A stretch of DNA of 64,000 nucleotides from Hyphomicrobiales bacterium (GCA_027489535.1 JAIXZO010000001.1:62001-126000); one strand, 5' to 3'; shown: positions 1-12,591, counted from the first letter of the stretch. Notes: generated from the sequence alone by a model not told the origin. Program-made: numbers and translations.

Positions 1-662
1 GCATCGATGACGACGTCGAGGCTCACGGCGGCCGTATCGGCCAGAACGGCTTCCACGTCGGCCGCCGCCACCGTCGTGCGGCCATGGGCATAGAGCGCCA
101 GTTTCTCGATCTCGCTGCGCGACGCCATTCTGTCCGATCCGAGCAGCGAGACGAGCAGGCTCTTGGCATCCTCGTCGATGCTCAGCCCGTAATCGCGCAG
201 GGAACGCTCGACAAGGGCCGGCAGGTCTCGGGCCTCGTCCGCATAGCACGGCAGCGCCGCGGCGTTCTGTGAGGCCTCTACGGCGCTTCTGAGCGGGTGC
301 TTGGGCGCAAGGTCGCCGGCCTCGATCAGGATGACCGCATCCTGCGGCGGCACGGCCAGCAGCGGCGTCACGCCTGCGGCGAAGTTCTTGGACCCGGCGC
401 GGACGCGGATCACCCGGCGGCCTCCGAACAGCGGGACCGTATGCGCTTCGTCGGCCAGCCGCAGCGGATCGCCCGCGAGATCGTCGCCTTCGAGCCTGAC
501 GAGTTGGAACGGATCGCCCGGATCGTCCACGCAGAGTTTCACCAGCGCGGCCATGCGCTCGCTGACGAGTCCGCCGTCGGGCCCGTAGACGAGGACCACG
601 CGGCAGCGCGGATCGGGCCGCCGCAGGAACCCCTCGATCGCAGCGCCCTTCAGCGCGGTCAC
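1..662 (-). CDS. holA: DNA polymerase III delta subunit (partial)
   Basis: Clamp-loader subunit that opens the beta sliding clamp during replication. About 220 N-terminal residues are visible; the C-terminal third lies beyond the window edge. The translation starts VTALKGAAIEGFLRRPD and contains VVLVYGPDGGLVSER, then FGGRRVIRVRAGS and RSEIEKLALYAHGR, all in the order expected for HolA. The start is a GTG four bases downstream of the lptE stop, so it is translationally coupled to lptE and leuS. The leuS-lptE-holA order is a common proteobacterial arrangement. Family identity is judged by eye from these motifs. Confidence 0.88.
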   Translation of the reverse strand, partial: MTALKGAAIEGFLRRPDPRCRVVLVYGPDGGLVSERMAALVKLCVDDPGDPFQLVRLEGDDLAGDPLRLADEAHTVPLFGGRRVIRVRAGSKNFAAGVTPLLAVPPQDAVILIEAGDLAPKHPLRSAVEASQNAAALPCYADEARDLPALVERSLRDYGLSIDEDAKSLLVSLLGSDRMASRSEIEKLALYAHGRTTVAAADVEAVLADTAAVSLDVVID

Positions 663-665
663 GGG

Positions 666-1190
666 TCAGGTTCCGGTGGCGAGCGCGGCCGCGATGCGGA
701 TGCGGATCTGCTCGGCGAGCACGCGGGCGACGCGGGTCTCGGCGTCACGCGTCGCGCGTGCGGCGGCGAACCGCTGGGCGATGCGGTCGAAGGAGGCGGA
801 GGCCACGGCGGTGCCGGACGTGACGGGCAGGCCCCCGTCCATGCGCGTTAAAACGTAATCGACGCGCGCCTGCACTGTGGCGGCGTCCGCTCGGCCGGTG
901 CTGGAATCCACGACGGGCGTGACCACGTTCTGCGAAATCTTCATCGTCAGGCGATAGCGGGCATTCGGCGCTTCGACGCCGCCGTTCAGCTCGAACGCCA
1001 AGTCCTGCCCGAGATAATAGCCCAGCCTGTCGGAGTTGGGCTCGATCTTGACGGCCGCAAGCGCGGAGGAGAGGTCTCCGCCCTTCGCCATCTCGCCGTA
1101 CATCGGGCGAAAACAGGCCGCCGTCGTCAGCGCGAGGACCAACGCGACCGAGACGGCGCGAGCGGAACGAAACCGATCAGCCCACGACAT
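666..1190 (-). CDS. lptE: LPS-assembly lipoprotein LptE
   Basis: Outer-membrane lipoprotein that plugs and helps assemble the LptD barrel for lipopolysaccharide export. The 174-residue product begins with a basic n-region and a hydrophobic stretch ending in the lipobox LTTAAC, so Cys26 would be lipidated; FRPMYG follows directly, typical of LptE. The body has [19 protein letters not shown] and [15 protein letters not shown], matching the LptE fold. The ATG lies inside the end of leuS (14-base overlap) and holA starts just after the stop, giving a leuS-lptE-holA operon. Conserved at low identity, so the call rests on lipobox plus context. Confidence 0.87.
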   Translation of the reverse strand: MSWADRFRSARAVSVALVLALTTAACFRPMYGEMAKGGDLSSALAAVKIEPNSDRLGYYLGQDLAFELNGGVEAPNARYRLTMKISQNVVTPVVDSSTGRADAATVQARVDYVLTRMDGGLPVTSGTAVASASFDRIAQRFAAARATRDAETRVARVLAEQIRIRIAAALATGT

Positions 1191-3795
1191 TGACGATCCT
1201 TTGCGGCACCACGATCACCTTCTTGACCGGACGATCTTCCAGTGCCTTGCGTACCGCGTCCAGTGCCATGACGGCGCTTTCGATGGCGGCCTGATCGGCG
1301 TCGCGGGGCACGGTGACGTCCGCGCGCTTCTTGCCGTTGACCTGCACGGGCAGCGTGATCTCGTCCTCGACGACGAGGTCGCGGTCGGCGACCGGCCATG
1401 CGGTCTCCGCGATCAGTCCGTCACGGCCAAGCGCCGCCCAGCACTCCTCCGCGAGATGCGGCATCATCGGGGCGACGATGCGCAGCAGGATGTCCGTCGC
1501 TTCGCGCAGTGCGGCGACGAGGTCGTCCGGGCAGGCCGTCTCCTGCGTGGCCATGGCGCTCTGCAGCGCGTTGGCCAGCTCGTAGACATGCGCGACGCAG
1601 CGGTTAAAGCGCAGGCGCTCCACGTCGGCTTCCGTGCTGATCAGGGCGCGGTGCGCCGCCTTGCGGACGGCCGTCGCGGCGGGTCCGAAGCTCGGCGCGG
1701 CCGATGCCGTCGGCAGGTCCGCTACGTCGTTGACGATGCGCCACAGGCGCTGGACGAAGCGGGCCGCGCCCTGCACGCCCTCCTCGGTCCAGATCACGTC
1801 GCGCTCGGGCGGCGAGTCCGACAGCATGAACCAACGTGCGGTATCCGCGCCGTACGTGCCTATGATGTCGTCGGGATCGACCGTGTTGCGCTTCGACTTC
1901 GACATCTTCTCGATCGAGCCGATCTCGACGGGCGCGCCCGAGGAGAGCAGCTGCGCGCGGCGTTCTCCGCCTTCGCTGACGATGCGGATCTCGGCCGGCG
2001 AAACCCACGCCCCGTCCGGGCCCTTATAGGTTTCGTGGACAACCATGCCCTGCGTGAACAGGCCCGCGAACGGCTCGTCGACGCCGGCATGTCCGGTCTT
2101 GTGCATCGCGCGGGTGAAGAAGCGCGAATAGAGCAGATGCAGGATCGCGTGCTCGATGCCGCCGATATACTGGTCCACCGGCAACCAGGCGTTCACCACC
2201 GCCGGGTCGGTCGGTTCCGTCTCGTTCCACGGGTCGGTGAAGCGCGCGAAATACCAGGACGAGTCGACGAACGTGTCCATCGTGTCCGTCTCGCGCCGCG
2301 CCGGGGCGGCACAATGCGGGCAGGGCACGTTCTTCCACGTCGCGTGGCGGTCCAGCGGATTGCCCGGCACGTCGAAGGTCACGTCGTCCGGCAGCTTCAC
2401 GGGAAGATCGGTCTTCGGCACAGGCACGACGCCGCAGGCGTCACAGTGGATCACCGGGATGGGGCAGCCCCAATAGCGCTGGCGCGAAATGCCCCAGTCG
2501 CGCAGGCGGAAATTGACCTTGCGCTCGGCGACGAGACGGCCGCCGCGCATTTCGGCTTCGAGCCGCTTGGCGACCTCTTCGCGCGCTTCGGCCGGCGTCA
2601 TCCCGTCGAGGAAGCGCGAATTGATCATGCGGCCTTCGCCGTCATAGGCGACGTCGGTGACGACGAAGCTCGCCGGGTTCGTGCCCTCGGGGCACACCAC
2701 CGGCTGCACGCCGAGTCCGTAGGCGTTGACGAAGTCGAGGTCGCGCTGGTCATGCGCCGGGCAGCCGAAGATCGCGCCCGTGCCGTATTCCATCAGCACG
2801 AAATTGGCGACATAGACCGGGACGGTCCAGGTCGGGTCGAAGGGATGGAGCGCGCGGATGCCCGTATCGAAGCCCTTCTTCTCGGCCTTCTCGATGTTTT
2901 CGAGCGCGGTGCCCATGCGCTTGCATTCGTCGATAAAGGCCGCGAGCGCCGGGTTCTTCTCCGCCGCAGCCCGCGCGAGCGGGTGGTCCGGCGCAAGCGC
3001 CATGAACTTCGCGCCGAACAGCGTGTCGGGCCGCGTGGTGTAGATGTCGAGATCGGTTTCGCCCGCGGGCGTCGTCGCCGCGTCGAGCGCGAAACGGACC
3101 TTCAGGCCTTCCGACCGTCCGATCCAGTTCTTCTGCATCGTCCGGACCTTTTCCGGCCAGCGGTCGAGGCCGTCGAGCGCGTCCAGCAGGTCTTGAGCGT
3201 GATCGGAGATCTTGAAGAACCACTGCGTCAGCTCGCGCTGCTCGACGAGCGCGCCCGAGCGCCAGCCGCGCCCGTCGATCACCTGCTCGTTGGCCAGCAC
3301 GGTCTGGTCGACCGGGTCCCAATTCACCTTCGCGGTTTTCCGGTCGATCAGGCCGGCCGCAAGGAAATCGAGGAACATGCGCTGCTGATGGCGATAATAG
3401 GCCGGATCGCAGGTGGCGATCTCGCGCTTCCAGTCGAGCGACAGGCCCATCGACTTCAGCTGATCGCGCATCGTCGCGATGTTTGCGTAGGTCCATGTCG
3501 CGGGATGGGTCTTGTTCGCCATCGCCGCATTTTCGGCCGGCATGCCGAACGCGTCCCAGCCCATCGGATGCAGCACGTTGAAGCCGCGCGCACGCTTGTA
3601 GCGCGCCACCACGTCGCCCATGGCGTAATTGCGGACGTGGCCCATATGGATGCGTCCCGACGGATAGGGAAACATCTCGAGCACGTAGTATTTCGGCCGC
3701 GGGTCATCGTTCCGGGTGTGGAACAGGCCCTTCTCTTCCCAGATGCTCCGCCATTTGGGCTCGGCTTCACGGGCGTTGTAACGCTCGGAGGTCAT
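1177..3795 (-). CDS. leuS: Leucyl-tRNA synthetase
   Basis: Class I aminoacyl-tRNA synthetase that charges tRNA-Leu in the cytoplasm. The HIGH motif is HMGH at residues 50-53 in [15 protein letters not shown], and [12 protein letters not shown] lies near residue 630. The editing (CP1) domain contains [23 protein letters not shown], and Zn-ribbon cysteine pairs are visible ([12 protein letters not shown]). The frame stays open upstream to 4128, but that part overlaps the divergent yggS gene and does not look like LeuRS; the ATG at 3795 ([15 protein letters not shown]) gives 872 residues, the normal size. The C-terminus ends [11 protein letters not shown], typical for the family. Confidence 0.97.
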   Translation of the reverse strand: MTSERYNAREAEPKWRSIWEEKGLFHTRNDDPRPKYYVLEMFPYPSGRIHMGHVRNYAMGDVVARYKRARGFNVLHPMGWDAFGMPAENAAMANKTHPATWTYANIATMRDQLKSMGLSLDWKREIATCDPAYYRHQQRMFLDFLAAGLIDRKTAKVNWDPVDQTVLANEQVIDGRGWRSGALVEQRELTQWFFKISDHAQDLLDALDGLDRWPEKVRTMQKNWIGRSEGLKVRFALDAATTPAGETDLDIYTTRPDTLFGAKFMALAPDHPLARAAAEKNPALAAFIDECKRMGTALENIEKAEKKGFDTGIRALHPFDPTWTVPVYVANFVLMEYGTGAIFGCPAHDQRDLDFVNAYGLGVQPVVCPEGTNPASFVVTDVAYDGEGRMINSRFLDGMTPAEAREEVAKRLEAEMRGGRLVAERKVNFRLRDWGISRQRYWGCPIPVIHCDACGVVPVPKTDLPVKLPDDVTFDVPGNPLDRHATWKNVPCPHCAAPARRETDTMDTFVDSSWYFARFTDPWNETEPTDPAVVNAWLPVDQYIGGIEHAILHLLYSRFFTRAMHKTGHAGVDEPFAGLFTQGMVVHETYKGPDGAWVSPAEIRIVSEGGERRAQLLSSGAPVEIGSIEKMSKSKRNTVDPDDIIGTYGADTARWFMLSDSPPERDVIWTEEGVQGAARFVQRLWRIVNDVADLPTASAAPSFGPAATAVRKAAHRALISTEADVERLRFNRCVAHVYELANALQSAMATQETACPDDLVAALREATDILLRIVAPMMPHLAEECWAALGRDGLIAETAWPVADRDLVVEDEITLPVQVNGKKRADVTVPRDADQAAIESAVMALDAVRKALEDRPVKKVIVVPQRIVNVVG

Positions 3796-3919
3796 CGGAT
3801 CGGTCGGTCGGCTCTGAGGATGAAGGGAAAACGAGGCGTGGACTTGCGTCGCGCGGTTCGCGCGGAATAGGACACGAATGCGCCTACGGGTCAACTTCGG
3901 CCCCGCTTGGAGAATCGCC

Positions 3920-4600
3920 GTGACCGAAGCCCCCGAATCCTCCGTCGTCGCGCGTCTTGTCGCCGTCCGCGAAGCCGTCGCGCGGTCCGCCGTCGATGCC
4001 GAGCGTGATCCCGCGACCGTCACGCTGGTCGCGGTATCGAAGACCTTCGACGCCCCCGACATCGTGCCCGTGCTCGAAGCCAGCCAGCGCGTCTTCGGCG
4101 AGAACCGCGTGCAGGAGTCCAAGGACAAATGGCCCGGCCTGCGCGAGACCTATCCGGACGTCGAACTGCATCTGATCGGCCCGTTGCAGAGCAACAAGGT
4201 GCGCGAGGCGCTGCAGATCTTCGACGTCATCGAGACCGTCGACCGCGAAAGCCTCGCCGCCGAACTCGCCAAGGAAATGCCGAAGACCGACCGTCGCCCC
4301 GCCCTCTACGTGCAGGTGAACACGGGCGAGGAGGAGCAGAAGGCCGGCATAGCGCCCGCCGAGGCCGACGCCTTCATCCGGCGCTGTCGCGAGGTGCATG
4401 GCTTGGCGATTACGGGCCTGATGTGCATCCCTCCGGCCGACGAGCCGCCCTCGCCGCATTTCGCGCTCCTGAGCAAGATCGCGGCCCGCAACGGAATCGC
4501 GGTGCTGTCGATGGGCATGAGTGCGGATTTCGAAGAAGCGATCCAGCTCGGCGCGACGCATGTGCGCGTCGGCAGCGCGATTTTCGGCGTGCGCGGCTGA
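3920..4600 (+). CDS. PLP homeostasis protein, YggS/PROSC family
   Basis: Alanine-racemase-fold protein that binds pyridoxal phosphate and keeps free PLP balanced; no catalytic activity is established for the family. The PLP lysine is in [15 protein letters not shown], followed by [45 protein letters not shown] and the phosphate-binding end [21 protein letters not shown] chose the GTG at 3920 (VTEAPESS) because GGAG sits a suitable distance upstream; an in-frame ATG at 3878 would add 14 non-conserved residues. The gene is divergent from leuS and convergent with the next gene, with no bases between the stops. Confidence 0.93.
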   Translation: MTEAPESSVVARLVAVREAVARSAVDAERDPATVTLVAVSKTFDAPDIVPVLEASQRVFGENRVQESKDKWPGLRETYPDVELHLIGPLQSNKVREALQIFDVIETVDRESLAAELAKEMPKTDRRPALYVQVNTGEEEQKAGIAPAEADAFIRRCREVHGLAITGLMCIPPADEPPSPHFALLSKIAARNGIAVLSMGMSADFEEAIQLGATHVRVGSAIFGVRG

Positions 4601-5158
4601 TCAGAGGACCTGGATGCCCGAAAAGCGGCCCATCCGGTCGAGAAACAGCCGCATGCCTTTCCGGGACAGGGCGATGCAGCCCTCGGTCGGGCGAAATCCC
4701 GGTCGCGCGATGTGGATGAAGATGGCGCTGCCTCGGCCGGGTACCGCGGGGCGGCGGTTCCAATCCGTCTCGATCACGACGTCGTAGAGCCCGTCCTCGC
4801 GCAGCATCGCTTCATGCCCGGCCCCGCAGGGCAACGTGACGAGCCGATTGTAGCGCCGCGAGCGCGGGTCGTCGCACCAGCCGTCCTCAGGTCGGATCAT
4901 GCGGGTCGGCAAGGCCGTGCACGGCCGGAAGCCTCCGGCGGGACGAACGTAGATCGCGACCGGCCTGATCACCGCGCGCGGCGTCGCGCCGTCGCCTTCG
5001 CGCTTGTCGATTCGCGGTCCCGTGCGGCCCAAGGCGCATGGAAGCCGGAGCGTTCCCAGCACCAGCACGCCCTTGCTGCGGTCCGAAGGGCGGGCGAAAA
5101 CCTGCGCCGCGACACGAGGCGCTCGGCCGGGGTGGCTTCTACGGCTTGCACGGATCAT
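4601..5158 (-). CDS. L,D-transpeptidase (YkuD-fold) family protein
   Basis: YkuD-fold domain protein, a family linked to peptidoglycan crosslinking through an active-site cysteine. The key region is GRGSAIFIHIARPGFRPTEG followed by CIALSR, with the paired His and the presumed nucleophile Cys; earlier motifs are PCALGRTGPRIDKREGDGAT and the cysteine-containing DGWCDDPRSRRYNR. No clear signal peptide is seen. The ATG at 5158 gives 185 residues, slightly longer than the roughly 165-170 usual for this short alphaproteobacterial group, so the true start may be downstream around GVLVLGTLRLPCALG. Substrate and location are not shown by the sequence. Confidence 0.75.
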   Translation of the reverse strand: MIRASRRSHPGRAPRVAAQVFARPSDRSKGVLVLGTLRLPCALGRTGPRIDKREGDGATPRAVIRPVAIYVRPAGGFRPCTALPTRMIRPEDGWCDDPRSRRYNRLVTLPCGAGHEAMLREDGLYDVVIETDWNRRPAVPGRGSAIFIHIARPGFRPTEGCIALSRKGMRLFLDRMGRFSGIQVL

Positions 5159-5219
5159 CGATGCTGCTCTACTTGCCCGAGGCGGTTCGCCGCGAGCTCA
5201 TGAGGAAATCGAAACGGGA

Positions 5220-5900
5220 ATGGCGGCGGAACGCAATCTCCTGATCGTCGACGGCGATGCGGTCGCGGCCGGCGCGCTTGCCGAGCAATTGTCGCTCGGC
5301 GGCGAATTCGCCGTGCGCATCGCCGCGTCGTGCCGGGCCGCATTGGCTTCCGCAGCCGAATCTACGCCCGACCTCGTGCTGACCGCGGCACGGTTGCCCG
5401 ACGCGACGGCCGCCGAATTCGTGGCCGAATTGCGCGCCCGCGAGGTGGTCGAACCCGTGCTGATCCTCGTGGGTCCGGATGGCGATTCGGATGCCGCGGC
5501 GGCCGTCGACGCGGGCGCCGACGACCGCGAGAGCCTGCCGATCCGCATTTCCGCGCTGATCGGGCGCGTGCGCAGTCATCTTACCCGCCACGAGGCCGGG
5601 CAGGACGCCGTCATCGCGCTCGGTCCTTACGCCTTCAGGCCCGGCGCCAAGCTGCTGACCGTCGAGGACCGCAAGATCCGTCTGACGGAAAAGGAAACGG
5701 CGATCCTTCGCTATCTTCATCGCGTGGCGGCTCCCGTCGCGCGCGACGTGCTGCTGTCGGAAGTCTGGGGCTACACATCCGGCGTCACCACGCATACGCT
5801 CGAGACTCACATCTATCGTTTGCGTCAAAAGATCGAACTTGATCCCGCCGCCGCCTCGATCCTCGTGACCGATCCGGCCGGCTATCGCCTTATGGCCTGA
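5220..5900 (+). CDS. OmpR-type winged-helix regulator with degenerate receiver domain
   Basis: DNA-binding transcription factor of 226 residues: an N-terminal receiver-like domain (about 1-120) and a C-terminal winged helix (about 130-225; LTEKETAILRYLHRVAAPVA, LLSEVWGYTSGVTTHTLETH, IYRLRQKIE). The acidic pair D11/D13 is present (LLIVDGD), but the usual phospho-Asp position is Ala56 (PDLVLTAARLP), the conserved Thr is Val84 and the conserved Lys is Leu106 (DDRESLPI). It therefore probably works without phosphorylation. ATG 5220 gives a clean receiver start; upstream sequence in frame is not family-like. The cyclic-nucleotide-binding gene follows after 7 bases, so they are likely one operon. 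Confidence 0.85.
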   Translation: MAAERNLLIVDGDAVAAGALAEQLSLGGEFAVRIAASCRAALASAAESTPDLVLTAARLPDATAAEFVAELRAREVVEPVLILVGPDGDSDAAAAVDAGADDRESLPIRISALIGRVRSHLTRHEAGQDAVIALGPYAFRPGAKLLTVEDRKIRLTEKETAILRYLHRVAAPVARDVLLSEVWGYTSGVTTHTLETHIYRLRQKIELDPAAASILVTDPAGYRLMA

Positions 5901-5907
5901 GGATTTC

Positions 5908-6363
5908 ATGGCGCTCCAAGAAGACGTGGCGCTGCTCGCCGCATTGCCCCCGTTCAAGCCCTTTACCGAGGAGGCGTTGCGGTTGCTCGCCTTTTCCAGC
6001 GACAGCCGCATCTTGCGGCAGGGCGACGTGCTGTTTCGCGCCGGTCAGATGTCGGACGGCGCCTATCTCGTGCGCACCGGGTCGCTGATGGTGGTCATGA
6101 CGGGCGAGCCCGGCGAAACGGTCGTTCCGCCCGGCGGCTTGGTCGGGGAAAGCGGGTTGATCGTCGAAACCGAGTTCCGCTTCACCGCCGTGGCGCGCGA
6201 GGCGTCGAGCGTGCTCCACCTGCCGCGCAGCGCCGTGCGGAAGGTGCTGCAGGAATTTCCGGATGTCGCGCTCGAGATGAAGCGGGGCATCGAAAACCGT
6301 CTCGCAGACCTTCACGGCCGCATGGTGCGCGTCCGCGACCTCTTGGAGCCGAAGGTCGGCTGA
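5908..6363 (+). CDS. Cyclic nucleotide-binding domain protein
   Basis: Single-domain CRP/cNMP-binding protein of 151 residues without a DNA-binding helix-turn-helix. The beta-roll is recognisable in ILRQGDVLFRAGQMSDGAYL and VRTGSLMVVM, and the phosphate-binding cassette in GGLVGESGLIVETEFRFTAVA, which keeps the Gly-Glu and an Arg. A helical tail (KVLQEFPDVALEMKRGIENR) follows and could mediate dimerisation. Since it lacks an output domain and is co-directional with the degenerate OmpR-type regulator 7 bases upstream, it may be the ligand-sensing partner of that protein; this is inference. Confidence 0.85.
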   Translation: MALQEDVALLAALPPFKPFTEEALRLLAFSSDSRILRQGDVLFRAGQMSDGAYLVRTGSLMVVMTGEPGETVVPPGGLVGESGLIVETEFRFTAVAREASSVLHLPRSAVRKVLQEFPDVALEMKRGIENRLADLHGRMVRVRDLLEPKVG

Positions 6364-7167
6364 TCAGCCGACGCTGACGATGATCGGCACGTGGTCCGAC
6401 GGCCGCTCCCAGCCGCGGGCTTCCCGAAGGATCGAGGCGTCGGTGACGGCCGGTGCGAGATCGGGCGAAACCCATACGTGGTCCAAGCGGCGGCCCCTGT
6501 TCGCGGCGGCCCAATCGGCGGCGCGGTAGCTCCACCACGTATAGACCTTTTCGGGCTCCGGCTTCATCAGGCGCACCGCGTCGACCCAACCGCCGCTCGA
6601 CTGCGCCGCGTTCAGCTTTCCGCATTCGATCGGCGTATGGGAGACCACCTTCAGCATTTGCTTGTGGCTCCAAACGTCCGTTTCGAGCGGCGCGACGTTC
6701 AGATCGCCGACGAGCACGGCCTTGGCCCCGCCCGGGCGCTCGGCGTCGCCCCATTCCTTCATTTCGTCGAGAAACATCAGCTTGTGCGCGAACTTCTCGT
6801 TCTCGACCGGGTCGGGGATGTCCCCGCCCGCAGGAACGTAGAAATTATGGATCGTGATGCCGCCGCTCTCCGGAGACAGGGTCGCGCAGATGTGGCGGGC
6901 GTCGCCCTTGCCGCAAAAGCCCTTCGCCTCCGAGCGCGCAATGGGAATGCGCGAGACGATGGCGACGCCGTGATAGCCCTTCTGTCCGCTGATGGCGGTG
7001 TGGACGTATCCGGCCTTGCGGAAATCCGAGAGCGGGAATTTGTCGTCCTGACACTTCGTTTCCTGCAGGCAGAGCACGTCGGGGCGGTGCTCCTCGAGAA
7101 AACGGGTGACGAGGTCGATCCGAAGGCGGACCGAATTGATGTTCCAGGTGGCGACGGTGACGGGCAC
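6364..7167 (-). CDS. xth: Exodeoxyribonuclease III
   Basis: AP endonuclease/3'-5' exonuclease of the EEP superfamily used in base excision repair. Motifs in order are VATWNINSVRLR, CLQETKCQDDKFP (metal-binding Glu), the YHGVAIVSR block, HNFYVPAGGD, VLVGDLNVAPLETDV (catalytic Asp and Asn), YTWWSYR, RRLDHVWVS and the terminal SDHVPIIV. The GTG at 7167 gives 267 residues, the normal size; an upstream in-frame TTG at 7182 would add five. Its stop abuts the stop of the convergent cNMP-domain gene with no spacer. Confidence 0.94.
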   Translation of the reverse strand: MPVTVATWNINSVRLRIDLVTRFLEEHRPDVLCLQETKCQDDKFPLSDFRKAGYVHTAISGQKGYHGVAIVSRIPIARSEAKGFCGKGDARHICATLSPESGGITIHNFYVPAGGDIPDPVENEKFAHKLMFLDEMKEWGDAERPGGAKAVLVGDLNVAPLETDVWSHKQMLKVVSHTPIECGKLNAAQSSGGWVDAVRLMKPEPEKVYTWWSYRAADWAAANRGRRLDHVWVSPDLAPAVTDASILREARGWERPSDHVPIIVSVG

Positions 7168-7241
7168 GGGACAAGCTCGCAAGGGCGGGACGGCCGAGGC
7201 CTAAAGCCTTCCGCCCGCGCCCGCAACAGGCGCGCTTCCGA

Positions 7242-7946
7242 TCAGCGGATCACCGTGAAATCGATGACGAACAGCTTGGGGTCGGGCTTGCGGGCGATAT
7301 CGATGCTCTTGAGCACGACGGTCACCTCGTGCCCTTGCGGGTCGATGATCGTCCACTGTCTCAGCGTCAATGTCGGCTGGTCGAAGAACAGCGTCACCTG
7401 CGACGTTCCCGCAAAGGTCGACTTGTCTTCCACCGCGACGATGACGCGGTCCGGATCGACGCGCACGCCCGTCACCTTGAGGTCCTTGGCGAGGTCGATG
7501 CGGTCGCGGGTGAGGAATTTCAGCGGCGTCTGACCGATGGAATAGAAGTCCTGCGTCGCCAATTTGCGGTCGCGGATCGCCACCGTCGTGCCGTCGGAAA
7601 TGATTTCCAACGGCGAGGGCGGATCGTAGTCGAACCGCAGTCGCCCGGGCTTCTGCAACGAGAGCTTCCCGGTCATTTGCCGGTTGCCGGACATCTGCAC
7701 GAAATCCGCGGTCAGTATTTCGAGCCGGTTCAACGCGGCGTTGACGCGTTCGACGACGGCGGGACCGGGCGTATTCAGCGGCACGCCCGCAGCGCGTACG
7801 GGTTCCGTCGCCGGGGCAGTCGAAACGGCGGGCGGGGCGGCGCCTCCCATGCCGGCGGGACGGCTCGGCGGCAGCGGCGTCTGCGCGGAAACGGACGTCC
7901 CGAAAAGCGCGAGGAGCAATGCGGCGGCGGTGCGCGTCTTGGTCAT
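7242..7946 (-). CDS. lolA: LolA-like outer-membrane lipoprotein carrier
   Basis: Periplasmic LolA-fold protein expected to carry lipoproteins across the periplasm. A signal peptide is clear (MTKTRTAAALLLALFGTSVS, cleavage after SAQ), followed by a Pro/Ala-rich linker to about residue 65. The domain includes LEILTADFVQMSGNRQMTGK, KPGRLRFDYDPPSPLEIISD and FFDQPTLTLRQWTIIDPQGH. It lies 72 bases downstream of ftsK on the same strand, the same neighbour relation as in many proteobacteria. Whether it handles lipoproteins or another lipid cannot be told from the sequence. Confidence 0.85.
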   Translation of the reverse strand: MTKTRTAAALLLALFGTSVSAQTPLPPSRPAGMGGAAPPAVSTAPATEPVRAAGVPLNTPGPAVVERVNAALNRLEILTADFVQMSGNRQMTGKLSLQKPGRLRFDYDPPSPLEIISDGTTVAIRDRKLATQDFYSIGQTPLKFLTRDRIDLAKDLKVTGVRVDPDRVIVAVEDKSTFAGTSQVTLFFDQPTLTLRQWTIIDPQGHEVTVVLKSIDIARKPDPKLFVIDFTVIR

Positions 7947-8018
7947 GACCTCACCCTGCCGCGCCGATACGGCGGAAGCGCGGCATTGGTGCCCTGTCCC
8001 TCATCGCCGAAGGCGGCC

Positions 8019-10505
<2,487 letters not shown>

Positions 10506-10575
10506 CGTCGACCCATGATCCCGCCGCCCGCCGAATCGGTTCGCGGACGCATCCCGCCATCCTGAGGGGCGGCGG

Positions 10576-10590
10576 TTAAGGCGGATTTAA
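10576..10590 (-). promoter_or_regulatory. Candidate CtrA-binding box upstream of ftsK
   Basis: On the minus strand the sequence reads TTAAATCCGCCTTAACC, which matches the CtrA consensus TTAA-N7-TTAAC with the exact 7-base spacing. It is the only such box I noticed in an intergenic region of this window and lies 70 bases before the ftsK start codon. CtrA control of division genes is established in alphaproteobacteria; its use here is inferred from the match alone. Confidence 0.55.
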
Positions 10591-10624
10591 GGTTGACGGT
10601 TCCTCTCGCGCCCTCGGGAAGCAT

Positions 10625-10655
10625 AAAAAAGGCGGCCGCATCGTCGCGGCCGCCT
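10625..10655 (-). terminator. Rho-independent terminator after amt
   Basis: A nine-base-pair GC stem (GGCGGCCGC / GCGGCCGCC) around a six-base loop is followed on the minus strand by six T residues. It lies 50 bases past the amt stop codon and would end the glnK-amt transcript before ftsK. Confidence 0.85.
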
Positions 10656-10704
10656 GGAGTCGTCGGAGGAGGACGCCGGACCCCGCGGGGCCCGGCGGTC
10701 GAGA

Positions 10705-12168
10705 TCAGTAGTTGTAGGCGCGCTCGTCGTGCTCGGCGATGTCGAGGCCTTCGCGCTCGGCTTCGGTCGAGACCCGGAGACCGACGAGAATATCGGTGAT
10801 CTTGAACAGGATCGCCGAGCCGACGCCCGACCACACCAGCGTCAGGCCGACGGCCTTCAGTTGCGCGATCACCGCCGTCGCCATGTCGTAGTCCGCGATC
10901 GAGAGCGAGCCGGGCTTGGCCACGTAGTCGGGGATGCCCGCACCGCCGAGAGCCGGGTTCACGAGGATGCCCGTGGCGATCGCGCCGAGGATGCCGCCGA
11001 CGCAGTGGATGCCGAACACGTCCAGCGAGTCGTCGTAGCCGAAGGCGTTCTTCACCGAGGAGACGAAGAAGAAGCACACCACGCCGGAGACCGCGCCGAG
11101 CACCAGCGATCCCATCGGGCCCGCGAAGCCCGAGGCCGGGGTTACGGCGACGAGTCCGGCGACCGCACCCGAGACGAGGCCGAGCAGCGTCGGCTTTCCC
11201 TTGGCCGCCCATTCCACGATCAGCCAGGAGAAGCCGGCCGCAGCGGTGGCGACGAAGGTGTTCACCATGGCGAGCGCCGCAGTGCCGTTGGCTTCGAGGT
11301 TCGAGCCCGCATTGAAGCCGAACCAGCCCACCCAGAGCAGCGAAGCGCCGATCATGGTCATGGTCAGCGAGTGGGGGGCCATCAGCTCGCGGCCGTAGCC
11401 GATGCGCTTGCCGAGCATGATGGCGCCCACGAGGCCCGCGATCCCGGCATTGATGTGCACCACGGTGCCGCCGGCGAAGTCGAGCGCGCCCCACTTGTAG
11501 ATCAGGCCCGCATCCGCAAGGACGCCGTCGAGCTTCGCCTGCGCGGCGGTCTTGGCGGCGGCGTCGGTCGCGTCGGCGACGGCCTGCGCGGCGGCGGCGA
11601 TCGCGTCCGGGCCCGCCCAGTACCAGACCATGTGGGCGATCGGGAAGTAGATGAAGGTGACCCACAGCGCCGTGAACACCAGCACCGCCGAGAAGCGGAT
11701 GCGTTCTGCGAACGCGCCGACGATCAGGGCCGGCGTGATGCAGGCGAAGGTCATCTGGAACGCCATGTAGACGTATTCCGGAATGACGACGCCGTTCGAG
11801 AAGGTGGCCGCCACGCTCTCGGCGGTCACGCCGGAGAGGAAGGCCTTGTCGAAGCCGCCGATGAAGTCGCTCAGCGGGCCGCCGGTGAAGGCGAGCGAAT
11901 AGCCGAACAGCACCCACAGGATGGAGACCATGCAGACGATGGCGAAGACCTGGCTCAGCACCGAGAGCATGTTCTTGGTGCGCACGAGGCCGCCGTAAAA
12001 CAGCGCGAGGCCGGGAATGGTCATCAAGAGCACGAGGACCGTGGAGATCAGCATCCAGGTCGTGTCGCCCTTGTTGGGCACGGGCGCGTCGGCGGCGAAG
12101 GCCGCGACGGAGCCGAGAAGGGAGAGAGCGCCGGCAAGCGTCGTCCTCAGGGTGGTGCGGGACATCAT
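10705..12168 (-). CDS. amt: Ammonium transporter
   Basis: Amt/Mep/Rh-family trimeric ammonium channel of the inner membrane. It begins with a signal-like segment (AGALSLLGSVAAFAADAPVP), then about 11 membrane segments. Signature regions include FYGGLVRTKNMLSVL, DFAGGTVVHINAGIAGLVGA with the first pore His, and DVFGIHCVGGILGAIATGIL with the second. The 487-residue length is normal for forms with a leader peptide. AGGAG sits 8 bases before the ATG. glnK is 25 bases upstream on the same strand, the classic pair in which GlnK blocks Amt when nitrogen is sufficient. Confidence 0.96.
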   Translation of the reverse strand: MMSRTTLRTTLAGALSLLGSVAAFAADAPVPNKGDTTWMLISTVLVLLMTIPGLALFYGGLVRTKNMLSVLSQVFAIVCMVSILWVLFGYSLAFTGGPLSDFIGGFDKAFLSGVTAESVAATFSNGVVIPEYVYMAFQMTFACITPALIVGAFAERIRFSAVLVFTALWVTFIYFPIAHMVWYWAGPDAIAAAAQAVADATDAAAKTAAQAKLDGVLADAGLIYKWGALDFAGGTVVHINAGIAGLVGAIMLGKRIGYGRELMAPHSLTMTMIGASLLWVGWFGFNAGSNLEANGTAALAMVNTFVATAAAGFSWLIVEWAAKGKPTLLGLVSGAVAGLVAVTPASGFAGPMGSLVLGAVSGVVCFFFVSSVKNAFGYDDSLDVFGIHCVGGILGAIATGILVNPALGGAGIPDYVAKPGSLSIADYDMATAVIAQLKAVGLTLVWSGVGSAILFKITDILVGLRVSTEAEREGLDIAEHDERAYNY

Positions 12169-12193
12169 ATCAATTGCTCCTGTGGAGATGCGA

Positions 12194-12586
<393 letters not shown>

Positions 12587-12591
12587 TCATA

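Noticed and set aside
1036-3870. A long open frame antisense to leuS
   Set aside because: Its translation is Arg/His/Asp-rich without family-like motifs and lies entirely opposite a clear LeuRS gene; a high-GC shadow frame.
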